Positions 37,801 to 50,277 of a stretch of 64,000 nt of DNA are shown one piece after another (within the stretch, counting starts at the first letter, position 1; every line of letters begins with the position of its first letter). The translations under genes and the position numbers were made by a program. The notes below the pieces were generated by a model that did no database searches, had not been told where the DNA came from, and was given only the letters and a program-made list of their open reading frames with translations. Origin of the DNA: Hofstenia miamia (taxonomy: Eukaryota > Xenacoelomorpha > Acoela); NCBI GenBank assembly GCA_004352715.1, contig SCFE01000043.1, positions 1,587,978 through 1,651,977 on the forward strand, given 5' to 3'.

Positions 37801-40800
37801 TTGTGCCTTACTGTAAACAGTAGTCTACTAACATATTTTTGTCACAGTTTAGGCTAATAGAACCAATATACATATGCTTTCTACTTAATAGTTTTTGAAC
37901 CTCTGCAAGAATATGAAAATTTTTATCAAATTATTTTTTGCTTCCATAGGAAATTTTTATTTTTAATGCACCACTTATCTGCACTTCCATGAGCATGTTA
38001 CAGACACAAATTTACTTACTTCAAATTTGTTTTGGTATGGTAGTATGTCAATGGAAGCAACATACTATTTAATAATAGTATATTTGTTCACTGTGAGCAA
38101 ATAATTTAATTACTGTACTGTGCTCATGTGAACAGTCAACAATTTCTGGATGCTACAGTGTAAACACTCCAAAAGCACACTTTGGCTACCTACTTGAAAT
38201 TTAATTGTCCATAGCACACTCATGGAAACACAGCATTAGCCTATTTTTTTGTATAAAGGAATATTAAAAATAGATTTATTATCATGTGATTATTAACAAA
38301 TCAAAAATAAAAATATTTACAAATCAATCAAAAGTGGTGGTACAAAAATTAAACTAAATAGTGCAAAAAGATATTGCAGCTGTTACTAATAGATCAGGTA
38401 CTGTTAGTATAAATGAATGGTGAACCAATATTTTGCTTTGAATTTATTTTCAGAGATTGGGTTTTCACAATTTCCTTAAGAGAGGCAAATACTGAAAATT
38501 CAGGATTTTATGAAATCAACTATAAGATGTTTGTAGGAAAAGATTAACATTCTTTTGGTTACAATTAGACCAATTTACAATTCATGGATAGTTTTTTGCT
38601 ACATTACTCAATAGAGACAATTTTACTTTAAACTCCACATATGCATCAGGGATCACTGAAATGCAATTTTTTTGACAATCTTATGTGGTCTAGAAAAGAG
38701 GATGAAAATAAGCTCACTGATACTATCAAGTGTTTGACAATTAATTTTTGTGAGGAAATAATTAGTTCTTTAAATGCAGCCAATTACTTAAATGTGGAAA
38801 CAAAAACATAAAAATAGATCAATGCATCATGTTTCTTCAAATGTGAGCTAAAATTGACAACTTTGTAATATTTCAAGACAGCATAAATCATGAAAGAATC
38901 ATTCTCATTATTGATTGTAGGTGGCTACTGGAATTACTGTTAGAGAATCTAATAGTGATCTACAGCAAGACTTTCAATACTGTAGAGTATCAAAGGAAGC
39001 TGATGAACAATTGAGATTATTGTATTATCAAAAGAAAATAACTATAGAACATTCAAAAAAGACCTAAGCAAAAAATGATCAAAAATTTGTAAACAGTGAT
39101 GCAAGCAACAAAGATATTGTCCTACTTTTCCTGAAACAAGCAGGTAATTTGAAAGAAATTTCTACATATTTTTAGAGGTTCATGATCTAAAAATGATATT
39201 TTAAATGATTCTGAGTATGAGTACTATGCATTGAACAAGAGAATTCTCATTAAAATGAAAGTTACATCTGCAGCTTGACAAAATGCACAACCCTATATCA
39301 CAGTCAAATAAAAATAAGGTGACCACCAAGGGCAAAAATAGAGATTTCAATTAATTTTTTTCAAAAAGCTAAACACAAAACTCTGGTTGCTTCAATGGAA
39401 ACTAACCTAATCATAGTCTTAGCATTTCAGTAGAAGCTGAGATACTTGAAGTTAATTTTTTGAAAGGTCAAGTAAATGAGGTGTACTACATTAATGATGC
39501 CTCATCAAGCTGTTCTTCAGTTAGGCCTAAAAAATATAAGCTGAAATACAACTGAGCTAAGCTAAAATTCAGTACAAGAATTACAATACTAACAATATGA
39601 TATACCATTTCTGCAGAATTTGAAACCTGTCATACAACCCCTTAAAATTTTATTTAAGCTAAAACCAAACTTGAATATCTTAAAAACCCCTGCATTATAT
39701 CAGTGGGGATAGAAACACTATAGTATCTGAGTCTTACAATTGACATCAAAGCTCTGAACAAGTAATTGAATGAGAATATCACTATCTGCCATCATGTATT
39801 AGGCTTCCTTCATTTCTCAATGAGAAAAGACACTTCCCATTACCATTGGCAAATTCCTCTTATTTAGAAATAATCATTGCTGTGTATCTTCAATACACAT
39901 ATGCAAAGATATTAATTGACACAGTTACCATTCAGTTGGCAACAGCTGCAGTCATGGGTAGATAGATATTTCCTGACATTATGGCCATATATAACAATAT
40001 TTGTAATGCTACTGAAATTAAAAATGCACATTTACAAATAATATAGACCATATTTAAACAATCAAGCTGAATTAATCAAAATACATTTAATGAAGAACAT
40101 CAAATAAGTGGGATTCATTATTATCAAAATGGGATTCCGTCCATATACACAAAATTTAATAAAATTCAGGTATACAAAGACTGCAGCAACTGGTTGCCAT
40201 AATAAATTACACCTCTGAATTTACCCTAATCTAATGTATTTGTAAAGGGAAAATATCTTTTATATATGGAGTCAGTGGCATGCAGATGAATTAAAATATA
40301 TTATTTTCTAAATCATTTGACAACAAGCTGCTAACTATGTTAAATGCAGAAAATTAAGTCAAACCTGCATGCTGTCAGATCAATGACCTCAAATGAGAAG
40401 AACTACTATTTGATGTTTGAATTTGTTCTGCTTGTCAGTTTGTAAAGATTTTGATATCAACTAGACTACTGCCTTCAAAATTCAAATTAAGTAACATCAA
40501 GGAAAATCAGTTTTATCAATTCACTAAATGACTATAGATGCCTTCACAATGAAAAAAGTGATCAAATACAAAACAATTGCAGAAAAACAATAGTGAAATC
40601 CTATCCTAAATATATCAATGTCCCAGTACAATCAGATAAGATGTGAAGAATAATGAAACTTAGAAAAAGGAAACAAGACCTTAAAGGAAGAATATATTGT
40701 ATTTCAAGAACAGAGCAACATAGCAAGGTTCTAAAAAGTAAGTGCAAAAGGAATTGCACACATATGGAGTTTTGAAAATGAAGAAAATCTGTAGGCAGGT

Positions 40801-43600
40801 GGTAATTGAAATACCTGAAATTTGTTCTTACTCTTTTCTAATTTGTTTCTACTTTTCTTGCAGTAGTCAATTTTGCAGATTCAGTATTCAGCAAGTTCCA
40901 AGACATTATTACCACTCATGAAATTCTGCACATTGTTAGTGACAACAATATATTTGGATAGTACACATTCAGAATTTACTCAAATTAATTTTGAATTAAT
41001 CTGAACAACTGCTGCCACCAATACCCTCAATCAAATAGAATGAGTGAAGAAATGCTTAAATATTCACAAGAGGTATTGATTTATGCCTATCATTGCTGTA
41101 TCTTCACATCAACAAAAGTACTAAAACCATTGATATTTATTATTTATTATTTATTAAGGTTAGTGTTTTCTACAATAAATCAAAAAGGTGTACAAAAAAT
41201 CACTGTTAAGTGGGAACTGAAAGAGCAGTGTGCCTAAACCATCCTAGAGAGTACCTCCTCATGGTGGTTTCTGCAGAGTTAAAGACAATTTCAATAGAAA
41301 ACATTTGGGGCACTAAATTTAATCTTCCAGTGACCTCCCAGTAATGCAACTCAGTCAACATGTATGAGCAACCACAATTGACAACATTAATGGTAGGTTA
41401 GTTGTAAAAGGTTCTATTATGCAATCCTATTAAAATAATGTAAAAAACAAAATACTTTATTGAAATCCCAGTGAAAAATTCAAAGTATGGCTTAACTAAT
41501 TGCAAATGATCTACAAATGGCAGCAACAGTCCTTCAAAAATGGTTCAGAATAGAAAACACTTGACTTTTATAGATGTCCTGTAAACTCTTCCATGCATTT
41601 GTATAATCACCTAAAAAGCTTTCCCTAGTGCATCTGTACAGTCAAAGTACTGTTCAGTCAGCATCATTTACATTAGATACACAGTTGAGAAATTTTAGAA
41701 AGTCTTACAACATTATTTAGTTTATTCACTTAAAATTACAATTTCCACAAGAGAGAACCCCATGAATATGCTTGCAATTTTCTTTTCTTATCCAAAGTAT
41801 TTTATATGTATTCATTAGTTTTTGCAAATATAGTATATATATATATATTCACACAAATTCAAACAGGACCAATTGACATGTCTAAGGCCATGCAAAATAT
41901 ACTTTCAACTTTTCTAAATGCAATGTAAACAATAGTTTTGAAAATTCTAAGTAAATGCTAAACATATTTTTTGTATCTGCTGAATTAACACTTTACAAGG
42001 GAATTTTTAATTCATATTATCAAATTCAATAAGTAATTGCCATTACTAACAATAAAAGTCCTTTTATGTCATTACAAAATAATTGTAAGCATTCCTACAT
42101 GTATACTAATTTTCATCAAATTGTGATTGCAAGCTTTTTGCTAAGAGTTTAGACCTATGCTTAGAAGTATTACAAATATAATTGCCTTCATAGGCAAGAG
42201 TTGAATGCATAAATTCAAAAATTCAATGGACTACTGCATTTGTAAAGGAAATAGGCCAATTTTGAATGACCTTTGCATTTATAGGCACTTATATGAATTT
42301 GATTAATGTCATCATTACCAGATAATGCTGAAGTAAGACTAATGTTTCTTACAATACTCTTGGGAAATATTATTGAAAATCATATTCTTATGATTTTAAT
42401 TTTTCAAATTGGAGGAGACCTTGGTTTTATGAATCATTTGATAAACAATTTACAAGCCTTAAGCTTCTACAATGTTATTAATCATGTATAAACTGCAATG
42501 AAATGTTAGTTGTGCAATTTTTCATTCACAATTTACTACCAGTTGAGAAAATTTGAAATTATCTAGATAATTAAATATATCTGCAGCTACACCAAAAAAC
42601 GTTGCCCTTTCTAGATAATGTTAATGCATTGAGGTTAATGACACCTATGACTATAAAGCAAATGTGGATGTATCCATGTTTAAGAAGAATTATATTTCAT
42701 TGAAATAAATCTCCTACATACTATAATGATAATAAACATTCAAATAAATTAAGTGAGGTAAAGTGGTAATGCTTTTGGGGAAAGGCCTCAACTTAATATC
42801 ACAAACTTTTAATGAAAATATTGTTATGTATCTGAATGTCCCAATTAGTATGTTATCAGTTATTATAGTTCTTGATTCTATATTAATTCTCCCCAGTAGT
42901 AGTTGTTTTGAAGTGGAGAATGTTAATTTATCAACATAGATAAAGAATAATTTTAATTTTAAGCTATTGTATATTTCTATAGTCTATGTACATAAAAACA
43001 CATATAATATCCAGAGATATTTTATAATTTGAACATTGAAGCACTACAAATGCACAGGAGGGTAGAGTGAGCTAAAATGACCTTACTTTAATGGCAATTT
43101 GCATACATGCTGTCTTTTTCAGGGTTTGGGCTGTTCTCTATACTTTTGCTAAGTATAGATTTTGTCTGATTGGTTTAAAAATTTTACACTTTTATTCACT
43201 TAGTAGGTACATGTGATTTTGTATTTGTCAATGAATTGCAATTCATAGGTGAGGTTACAACATTGCTAATGAGATTTACTGGTTTCATTTCTTCAGATGC
43301 TATGACTTTGATTTTTGGTACTTGGACTTGTAATTGGGTAGAGCCACAGTACTGAAATGTATTAAAATGTACAATTGATTTTTTAGTTCAGTAATTTATT
43401 AAAATGCCTATTCATTGCTTCTAGTCTGAAATGGTGGACACAAAGTTTCAATCCAATCACTTCAATTGACAAGTGTCATGGTGATCCAAAAATATAACTA
43501 CTTTTTTAATGCAATTTTTCTCTAAATTTGTTGAAGTGTTTTAGGATTGAATAAAGATTTAGAATTATTCAAGTCAAATGTTCTTTCTGGTGTAGTTCTG
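34862..43600. other. CpG-void domain, no gene recognised
   Basis: Reading line by line I find only about four CG dinucleotides in 8.7 kb (near 35937, 36124, 40138 and 42600). At the local G+C level roughly two hundred would be expected by chance. TG and CA are correspondingly common. The flanks (for example 45.3-46.3 kb) have ordinary CpG density. The stretch has almost no (TA)n (only 41832-41848) and no clear element ORF. Short open runs after acceptor-like tags occur at about 38920-39066 and 39405-39555, but I cannot call exons. Long-term cytosine methylation, as in methylated gene bodies of invertebrates, is the simplest explanation; this is inference. Confidence 0.75.
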
Positions 43601-43879
43601 CGGCATTGCTCAAAAAGGCAAATTATTCAGAAAGCAGAAAAACAGTTTGCTAAGCTTTTATTAAATTTCTTTAATAGTGGTTGTATATCTCATAAAGGCC
43701 TAGTGCTGGCTACTTCACACCACTATGTAAGATTAAAATTATACAGATGGAGTTTCACAAGTGAGGCTTACATACTGAATGATATCATTGAAAACAGAAG
43801 CATAGCACTATTCAAAGGCTTTAAGAATCCAGGAAATATACTTCATAGAGCAGAAACGCAAAATATCAATTATCTCTGA
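43545..43879 (+). CDS. Possible terminal exon or decayed ORF at the edge of the CpG-void domain
   Basis: An open run of about 110 codons with no internal ATG at its start, preceded by an acceptor-like tttgttgaagtgttttag and ended by a TGA at 43877-43879. The peptide has balanced composition (LELFKSNVLSGVVL, KRQIIQKAEKQFAKLLL, HHYVRLKLYRWSF), unlike AT-driven chance frames. The first part faintly resembles the LFKSNVLS-type C-terminal region of some LINE ORF2 proteins, but the rest does not follow that pattern. It could be a true last exon of a gene spanning the CpG-void domain, or a LINE remnant. I cannot assign a function. Confidence 0.3.
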
Positions 43880-44099
43880 TATGGACTTTTGTATATAAAA
43901 TGTTAGTTTAGTTGCAAGTGAATCTTGATTTGATAGATTACTGTGCGTTGAAGAACAGTACAGGATGCGGCTTCTTATCCAAGCATCAATCTAAATCCGT
44001 GGACCTTCTTTCCACCATTGTAACATTTTAATAGCCATAAAATGTAAAAATTCTTCAATCATTCATTCCAGAACTTCTTGAGGTGAATTAAAGGTATAA

Positions 44100-44880
44100 G
44101 ACCCCTTACAGATAGTATTCAAGAATTTGTGCACTAGTCACTTGAGTGATAGACTTGGTCTGCGAACGAAAGATAGTAGTACGAATAGAGCAAACCATTT
44201 CTTTCGTCTTTCTAAGATATTGTTTCTCAAACAAAATTCCTGAATATTGACGATTTCTGCTTTAGAGCTGTCTCTATCTATTATGGGTACCCATAGAATC
44301 CCATCGTCAGCACACATGATTAGGAAATTGGTAGCAGAGCGTTGATGAATAGAGAAAGGAAAGGGGAATCAAAAGGTGTTCCCTGAAGTATGCCCCTGGT
44401 AATATTAAGAAAGTCATTTTGATTAGTTCTCAGCTTGACATGTTGCTTTCTGCCAGATAAGAAGTCACAGAACTAGTAAAAAAATTGCTTTTGATATAGA
44501 AATCTTTTTCAGCTTCTTCAATTACATACTATGTCTTACTAAATCGAACGCTTTTTGAAAAATTTATTAAATATGACCTGACATACTTGCAGTTTATTTT
44601 GTCTAAATGCCTGACAATAAGTGTTGGATTTTGAGAACTGCATGTTCTGTCGATCCATTTGAATTTCTTTCTCTCATCTTTCAAAAGTTTTGTTATGATC
44701 AATCACTTGAATAGCCATTTGAGAAAATTGGTAACAGAATCTGGTTGGTAATCATTACCTGACTTCAGCATTGGTATTTTTGATATTGGTGCTATGTCAG
44801 CCATCTTCATAAAATTGGGAACAATTGCTTCCTTGAGAGATTTGTTGAAAATCTGAGAGATATCATAACTAAGTTCTTAA
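44100..44880 (-). pseudogene. LINE reverse transcriptase remnant
   Basis: Minus-strand readings give KEAIVPNFMKMADIAPI and a degenerate NDYQPDSVTNFLKWLF (about 44720-44850), matching the LINE finger motif around NYRPISL. ITRGILQGTPFDSPFLSLF (about 44350-44405) is motif B. MCADDGILWVPI (about 44285-44320) is the catalytic xADD box. The order matches a non-LTR RT. Stops and frame changes are frequent, and neither the endonuclease nor the thumb can be read. CpG density is normal here, in contrast to the adjacent CpG-void domain. Confidence 0.75.
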
Positions 44881-45111
44881 GCAAATTTATTCAACACCCA
44901 AAGAGGGGGTTCTGTCAGAAAGGACAGAAGATTTCTATTTGGACAAAACTGTGATATTTAAGTCACCTTTTGATTTTGTGATACTTAGTAAAAATCTGTT
45001 TGTGCATATTCCCCGTTTCATCACTGTTCATGTTTATAGAACATATATTCATTTTTTATTAGCACAGTGCTCATCCTCTAATATTACTGAAATCTATCAA
45101 AACAACATAGG

Positions 45112-45115
<4 letters not shown>

Positions 45116-45160
<45 letters not shown>

Positions 45161-45170
45161 TTATATATAT
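45116..45170. repeat. (TA)n microsatellite
   Basis: A TA tract of about 55 bases with one internal phase break (ataatatatatta). Confidence 0.96.
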
Positions 45171-45344
45171 TGTACCTGATCTTTTACATTTCTCATCTAT
45201 GTGATTTCATATATAGGATTCAGGTTCATATCTATTTATATTTATATTACCGATAGTAACCTGATCTTGTTGATACTCAAAGTTGACCATATCCATAATT
45301 CTAGTATATGCTCTAAGTTAATATATACATATGCATTGCTAAAA

Positions 45345-45647
45345 TCATAAATTGTGTATATAGCAACCAATATATTTACGAATTATATTCCTCCAAGCGT
45401 CTTCAAACATGAAGAGATAAAGTTTCAAGAAAAAAGTCCACAAAACTATGCATATTGCATTGCATGTCAAACTTTTTTCAACACATGGTAAAAAAACCCC
45501 CTTAGCTTTCCAGATAGATTTCAAATAGATTTCACACCTGTGTGTTTGAATGTGATCACTAATTTGACATGTCTCATCAGCGTACATTGTTTTTACATGG
45601 GAATATACTGTGAAAATATAACAACTAACCAGAACTAGAAGCTCCAA
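45345..45647 (-). CDS. Unrecognised 100-residue open frame with hydrophobic N-terminus
   Basis: The frame starts at an ATG (45647) with MELLVLVSCYIFTVYS, which would serve as a signal peptide or membrane anchor. A Cys-containing middle (ETCQISDH, THRCEIY, LPCVEKSLTC) and a second hydrophobic segment (AICIVLWTFFLKLYLFMF) follow. I recognise no family. No promoter or splice evidence is available, and TA-rich DNA easily produces hydrophobic chance frames, so it is only a candidate. Confidence 0.2.
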   Translation of the reverse strand: MELLVLVSCYIFTVYSHVKTMYADETCQISDHIQTHRCEIYLKSIWKAKGVFLPCVEKSLTCNAICIVLWTFFLKLYLFMFEDAWRNIIRKYIGCYIHNL

Positions 45648-45659
45648 ATGCTAGAAACT

Positions 45660-46900
45660 ACAAAGTACCATTTTTCAAATACTGTCTATTAAATTTTTAA
45701 AGTTTCAAGGTATCCTAAACATATACAGATTTTTATAATACTTTCATTAACTTCTGATCGGTTCTTTAGTGGATCGATTCACTATCCATGGTAAATTTAC
45801 CAGTTGAGCTTACTTTTTAAAATACGACGCGTTGCATCTGGGAGAACTTCTAGTGGCTTTAACTCCTCCATTTAAAATTCTTTCATACATATGGTCGGTG
45901 AATCTATGTAAGTATTTTAGAAACAAAACAAAATCTTTCGCTTGTGTCCTTTATCCAAAATTGAAAATTATCAAAATTACTGTTTTTTTCATTTTTTGTC
46001 GATTAAATCTTAATAATTGATTTTTAATCTTAAGTGCAAAAGTGTAATATCAATTGTGCATTGTTCGTCTAATAGACGTGGTATTAATCGTGAAATAAAA
46101 AATTCATTCACGTGATTTCAAAGACATAGATGCCCCAACAATTGCTGTTAACTCAATTGGCGCATAGCTTATCGATTAATGCTTCGTCTCCAAGATCAAT
46201 TATTATTTCATTTGAAATAGCTTTCGTAATGGATTTTGCTTAAAAATTGCTGAATTTTATGGTGAAGGGTTGGCCGTACCAAAAAGATAGCTAGTGGTTG
46301 TGCTGAGCCAATCTGGGTCCCAATTCCAATGATCAGGGCTCTGTCGGTTTGCTAGAAAAGCAGTCTACTTACATCCTTACCTCTATATAATACAGATTCA
46401 GAAATATAGAAATGTACCGTATAAACATGTCTTATTATTTAACAGTATTAACATTTTTTTTGAAAATGCATAATCTTGATTTACAAAATAAAATATTTAA
46501 AAGTCGCCAAATTTACAATTTTTTCAATATAGAATGAAAGTAAATATAAATCAAGTTAACATTACAATGATTTTCGATAATAAATTATAACAAAATACTT
46601 TATCAAATTTACAAAATCTTCATCACAAATATTAAAAAATTCATTTAACAGTTGATCTTTTATGTATATTAGATATGTATATGAATATGGTAATGAATTA
46701 ATGAAAATTTAAATGAAATTGACATCAATTTTATTTAGAGGAATAAGGTTCTGATACATTTTAATTCTTTTACCTTGCAGAGCAAATAATACAGTTGTAA
46801 TTCAAAAAGAGAGCCTCTTTTGTATGTAACTAATAGCGTCTGCATAACTACAATTCATGATAATGCTTAACTTTTTAGCAATAAAGTATGATATCAAATA
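45660..46900. other. AT-rich non-coding stretch
   Basis: No coding or element signature apart from short frames. A small G+C-richer spot at 46265-46350 (cagggctctgtcgg) could be a transposon terminus but has no partner that I can find. Confidence 0.5.
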
Positions 46901-46906
46901 CCTTCT

Positions 46907-49508
46907 TCATCCATAGCACCATTGATTGCAAAGATGCGGGAGTGAGTGAAGCATGTTCAATGTTCTGGACACAATCCTCGTATGCTTTTTTCTTGAAGCT
47001 TCGTGTTCAGATAAATTGAGCAACTGGTTTACTTTGATTGGAAGGCGCATTGAAATGTGCAATCCGTATATCAAACATAGATTTTGTAATGGTGTCCAAG
47101 ACAATCTGCATGATATGTCAAGTCAAGTTCACTATCTTCGAAGTTTCCATTGATTTCGATTTTTTCTTCTTCAGTAAATTCAATTAATGAAGTCTTTAAA
47201 GAAATATTCTTGAAAACAGTAGATAATAATTCAGTTTCTAAGTTTCTTACTGTATTATTTCTCATGATAATGAAGCCTCCAAGTTTGCATATCGATGCAG
47301 GATCAATGCTATGTTGAGCACCACACTCCCATGTTCGTGATAATAGCATTATTGGCCAATTATACCGATGACTGATTGCATCTCGAAATTCACCCATGTT
47401 TAAGTAGAAACCAAGATTTCGTGATTTTATGGTAGTTAGCCATGAAGATGGTCCTTTTGGCTCCACCAGGTGAAGACTTCGTTTTCTTTAAAAGGAGCAG
47501 TTATTTAAAATAGACAATTTCTTTGTGGAATTGAAGTTGTTTTAAGTTTTTTATAAGCAACTTAGATTGTCTGTTGTCCCTGCAGAACTAATCATTTTCA
47601 TCAATAATTGCTCGTTTTAAAATAGCTGCTAAAATTGGTGAGTGACCATATTCAAGCGTTGCATTTCTATTCCGCCTTCAGAACATGGCAATAAGGCCAT
47701 AATATTTTTCTGTTCTTTGCTTAAAGTTCTTGCCAATGGAGACTCCAAGAACTTATGTATTCTATGTTCGAGTTTTCTTAATTCTATTCAAAAATTTCCA
47801 TTTGCATTGTAGCACATTCTTAAACACAATTTAGGTAGATGGGCTCCAGTGCATGCTATTTCAGCAATTTTAACATTTCTAAGCACCATTTTTCAATTTT
47901 CTGTTCGACATAATATTTTAAAAAATGTTCTGATCCAATAGAAGCACCCAGATATTTTTGCCCTTTCAAAGTGATGTTGACATTTGGAAACAGTGTTTGG
48001 ACTCTTTGATAGTTTGATTCTTAACAACAAACCAAATTTTTTCAGGATTTGCGAAGTATCCATACTTAGGACCAAGATCATTTAATGTATCCCACCAGTT
48101 ATTGACGTTTTGTAAATTTCCAATTCCTGAAGCATCATCTGCATACCATTCTTGATGGCATTGCAATATATTGAGATCGTTAATAAGAGGCAGTATAATC
48201 AGGGCATAAAAATCTATTGCTAAATTGTCACCTTGAGTTGTTCCTTATTTCCTCCAAATACCAATCTTGCTGGCTTACAATAAGTATTTATCAAATACGT
48301 TGATATTCGAGGTCATATGCGTTGTAAATTTGTTAATGCAGTTGATCTGTTTAAGTGATTAAAAGTAGTAAATGCATCAATACTGCTTTTGTATTCTCAA
48401 AATTGAAAATTTCATGGGCAGCATAAATACTTGCTTCTATTCCAGCTTCATGAGCAACATGTTTGCTGCTGATTCAATAATATTGGCTTTAAAGTATGCT
48501 GTATTAGCCTTTCCTATTATTCAGTGAACAATTTCTCCAATCCCAATTTGTCTTATTTTACCTCAATCATTTTTATTGAGTGCAATCTCCTTGCATGCAA
48601 TGTAAGATTCTATAATTTTTGGGTTTTTATTCTCCGAAAGAAAAATTCTTGTCAAATGATAGTTATCATTATACAACTTTTCCGATAACTTTCAATATTT
48701 TTTTGATCAAAGAAGAACAGGTATGTGATCCACATTCACTTCTAAAAGGCCACATGATCCATATGTTTTCTGAACAGCTTTATGAATAGACTCCCCGTCA
48801 ATTCCAAAATATATAACTGAATCAATCTTAGCTAAATCTCCAGTCAATATTTCATTTGCGCATACATCGGTTGCAGATGAATGAAGCTCTTCAAGATTTT
48901 CCATAACTCTGATCAGTCAATAGTAAACCACTATTCTGACTATCAGTAAGAGCTTTGAGGATTGCAGCCATTCGATCTTGTAGAGCTAATTTGACAAATA
49001 TCCTTTACGAATTGTCGTTGGCAAAGTGAGTTTTGGACAATTCAGCCTGAATCGCAGAAGCGTCACTGAATAAACGTTTAATATTTTGTTCTTTCCACCA
49101 TTCGAGTTTCATTTTTAAGAAAGGTAAATGATATCTAGCTTTAAACTTTTAAGAGGGTTTCTGAAGCCTAAGAGCAAGTAAAACACGATACGAATTTAAT
49201 GCGATTTGCTGTAATGGTGTGCGCTGTATTTTTATGACATTTCCTCTAAAAAAGTTTTCATGAATTGCCATGTGGTATGTAAAAAGATTTTTTCGCCAAT
49301 GAATAATTTTTGTGTAATGTTTTTCAATCTTATAACAAAAATCTTTTGCATTCATGTTGTTCAAGAATCTTTGAGCATTAAGAACTTTAGGAAAAGTAGG
49401 GAGTGGTTTTGTTCGGATTGACGTCTTAGTTGTGATAGTTAGATCTGAAAAAGATTGGATCAATCCTGTCTCAGTTTCTGAAAGGCCATTAAAATTCAAA
49501 GGCAGCAA
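46907..49508 (-). pseudogene. Reverse transcriptase family with C-terminal Cys/His region, degenerate full-length copy
   Basis: Read on the minus strand from 49508, an N-terminal segment has KIIHWRKNLFTYH and LNSYRVLLALRLQKPS, then SDASAIQAELSKTHF. The palm follows, with EWYADDASGIGNLQN (about 48130-48165; YADD intact), WWDTLNDLGPKYGYF and KIWFVVKNQ, then KYLGASIGSEHFLKYY. The C-terminus has SSWLTTIKSRNLGFYLN, GEFRDAISHRYNW, CGAQHSIDPASICKLGGFI and RNNTVRNLE (47071-47466). I know this architecture from RT-like proteins that are widespread and usually left uncharacterised in cnidarians, sponges and other marine invertebrates. A His in the C-terminal R(H)N motif reads Asn here. Many stops and frameshifts make it a fossil. 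Confidence 0.75.
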
Positions 49509-49623
49509 AATTCCTTTCCATTTCTTACTTATGCTTGATTTTGTACGTTTTGTAACATTTCAGCTTTGTTTATTTAGTATATTTGTATGATAGTTAAAAT
49601 ATATAAAACTAAGAGTAGCATTA

Positions 49624-49881
49624 TCAATCATTATGATCTATATTGCTCTGGTATTTAACCTCACTTAACTTTGAATAATAACGAAGTAAGTAAACAAATA
49701 AATATAATGAACATTTTTCACTAAACCAAGCAAACGTTTCAACCGATATTTGCGTTTGAATTAGAGATGAACATGGTATAGGTTTTGTAAACATTTTTTC
49801 CAACGCAGAGAAAAAAACTTCACCGCTAACCACCGCAGTGAATCTTTGTTTACCACAAACTACCGCAATAAACCAAGTCAT
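49624..49881 (-). other. Unrecognised 85-codon frame with an internal repeat
   Basis: The peptide begins with two similar units, AVVCGK and AVVSGE, encoded by gcggtagtttgtggtaaa and gcggtggttagcggtgaa. It could be an upstream part of the adjacent RT element or chance. No domain is recognised. Confidence 0.2.
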
Positions 49882-50277
49882 ATTTACACAAGAAAATTAT
49901 TTACATTTAAAAACTATTTTACAAAATTAACATTACAAAATAGAATATTTAAGGCGGCGCGCAAACGATACAACTTTTGTTGCTAAGCCAATTAAGATAA
50001 GAAACCACATTGGAGGAATTATTTCAAAATTATCCAATCACATTAATCGTTATATTTGGTTTAGCCATGAAAGTTGTATCGTTTGCGCCCTACCTAAAAA
50101 TCCCCAAATTGTTTTTTTAAAAAGAACAAAAATAAATACATATAAAATTAACATGACAATGATTATTTTTTGAGTGATCGATACAGGAAGACTTGTATAA
50201 CGGTTGAGATGCTGTGGATAACACTATTTAATGTGTGTGTGTTTCAGATGTCACAGATTAGACATGAATTGCTTGAA

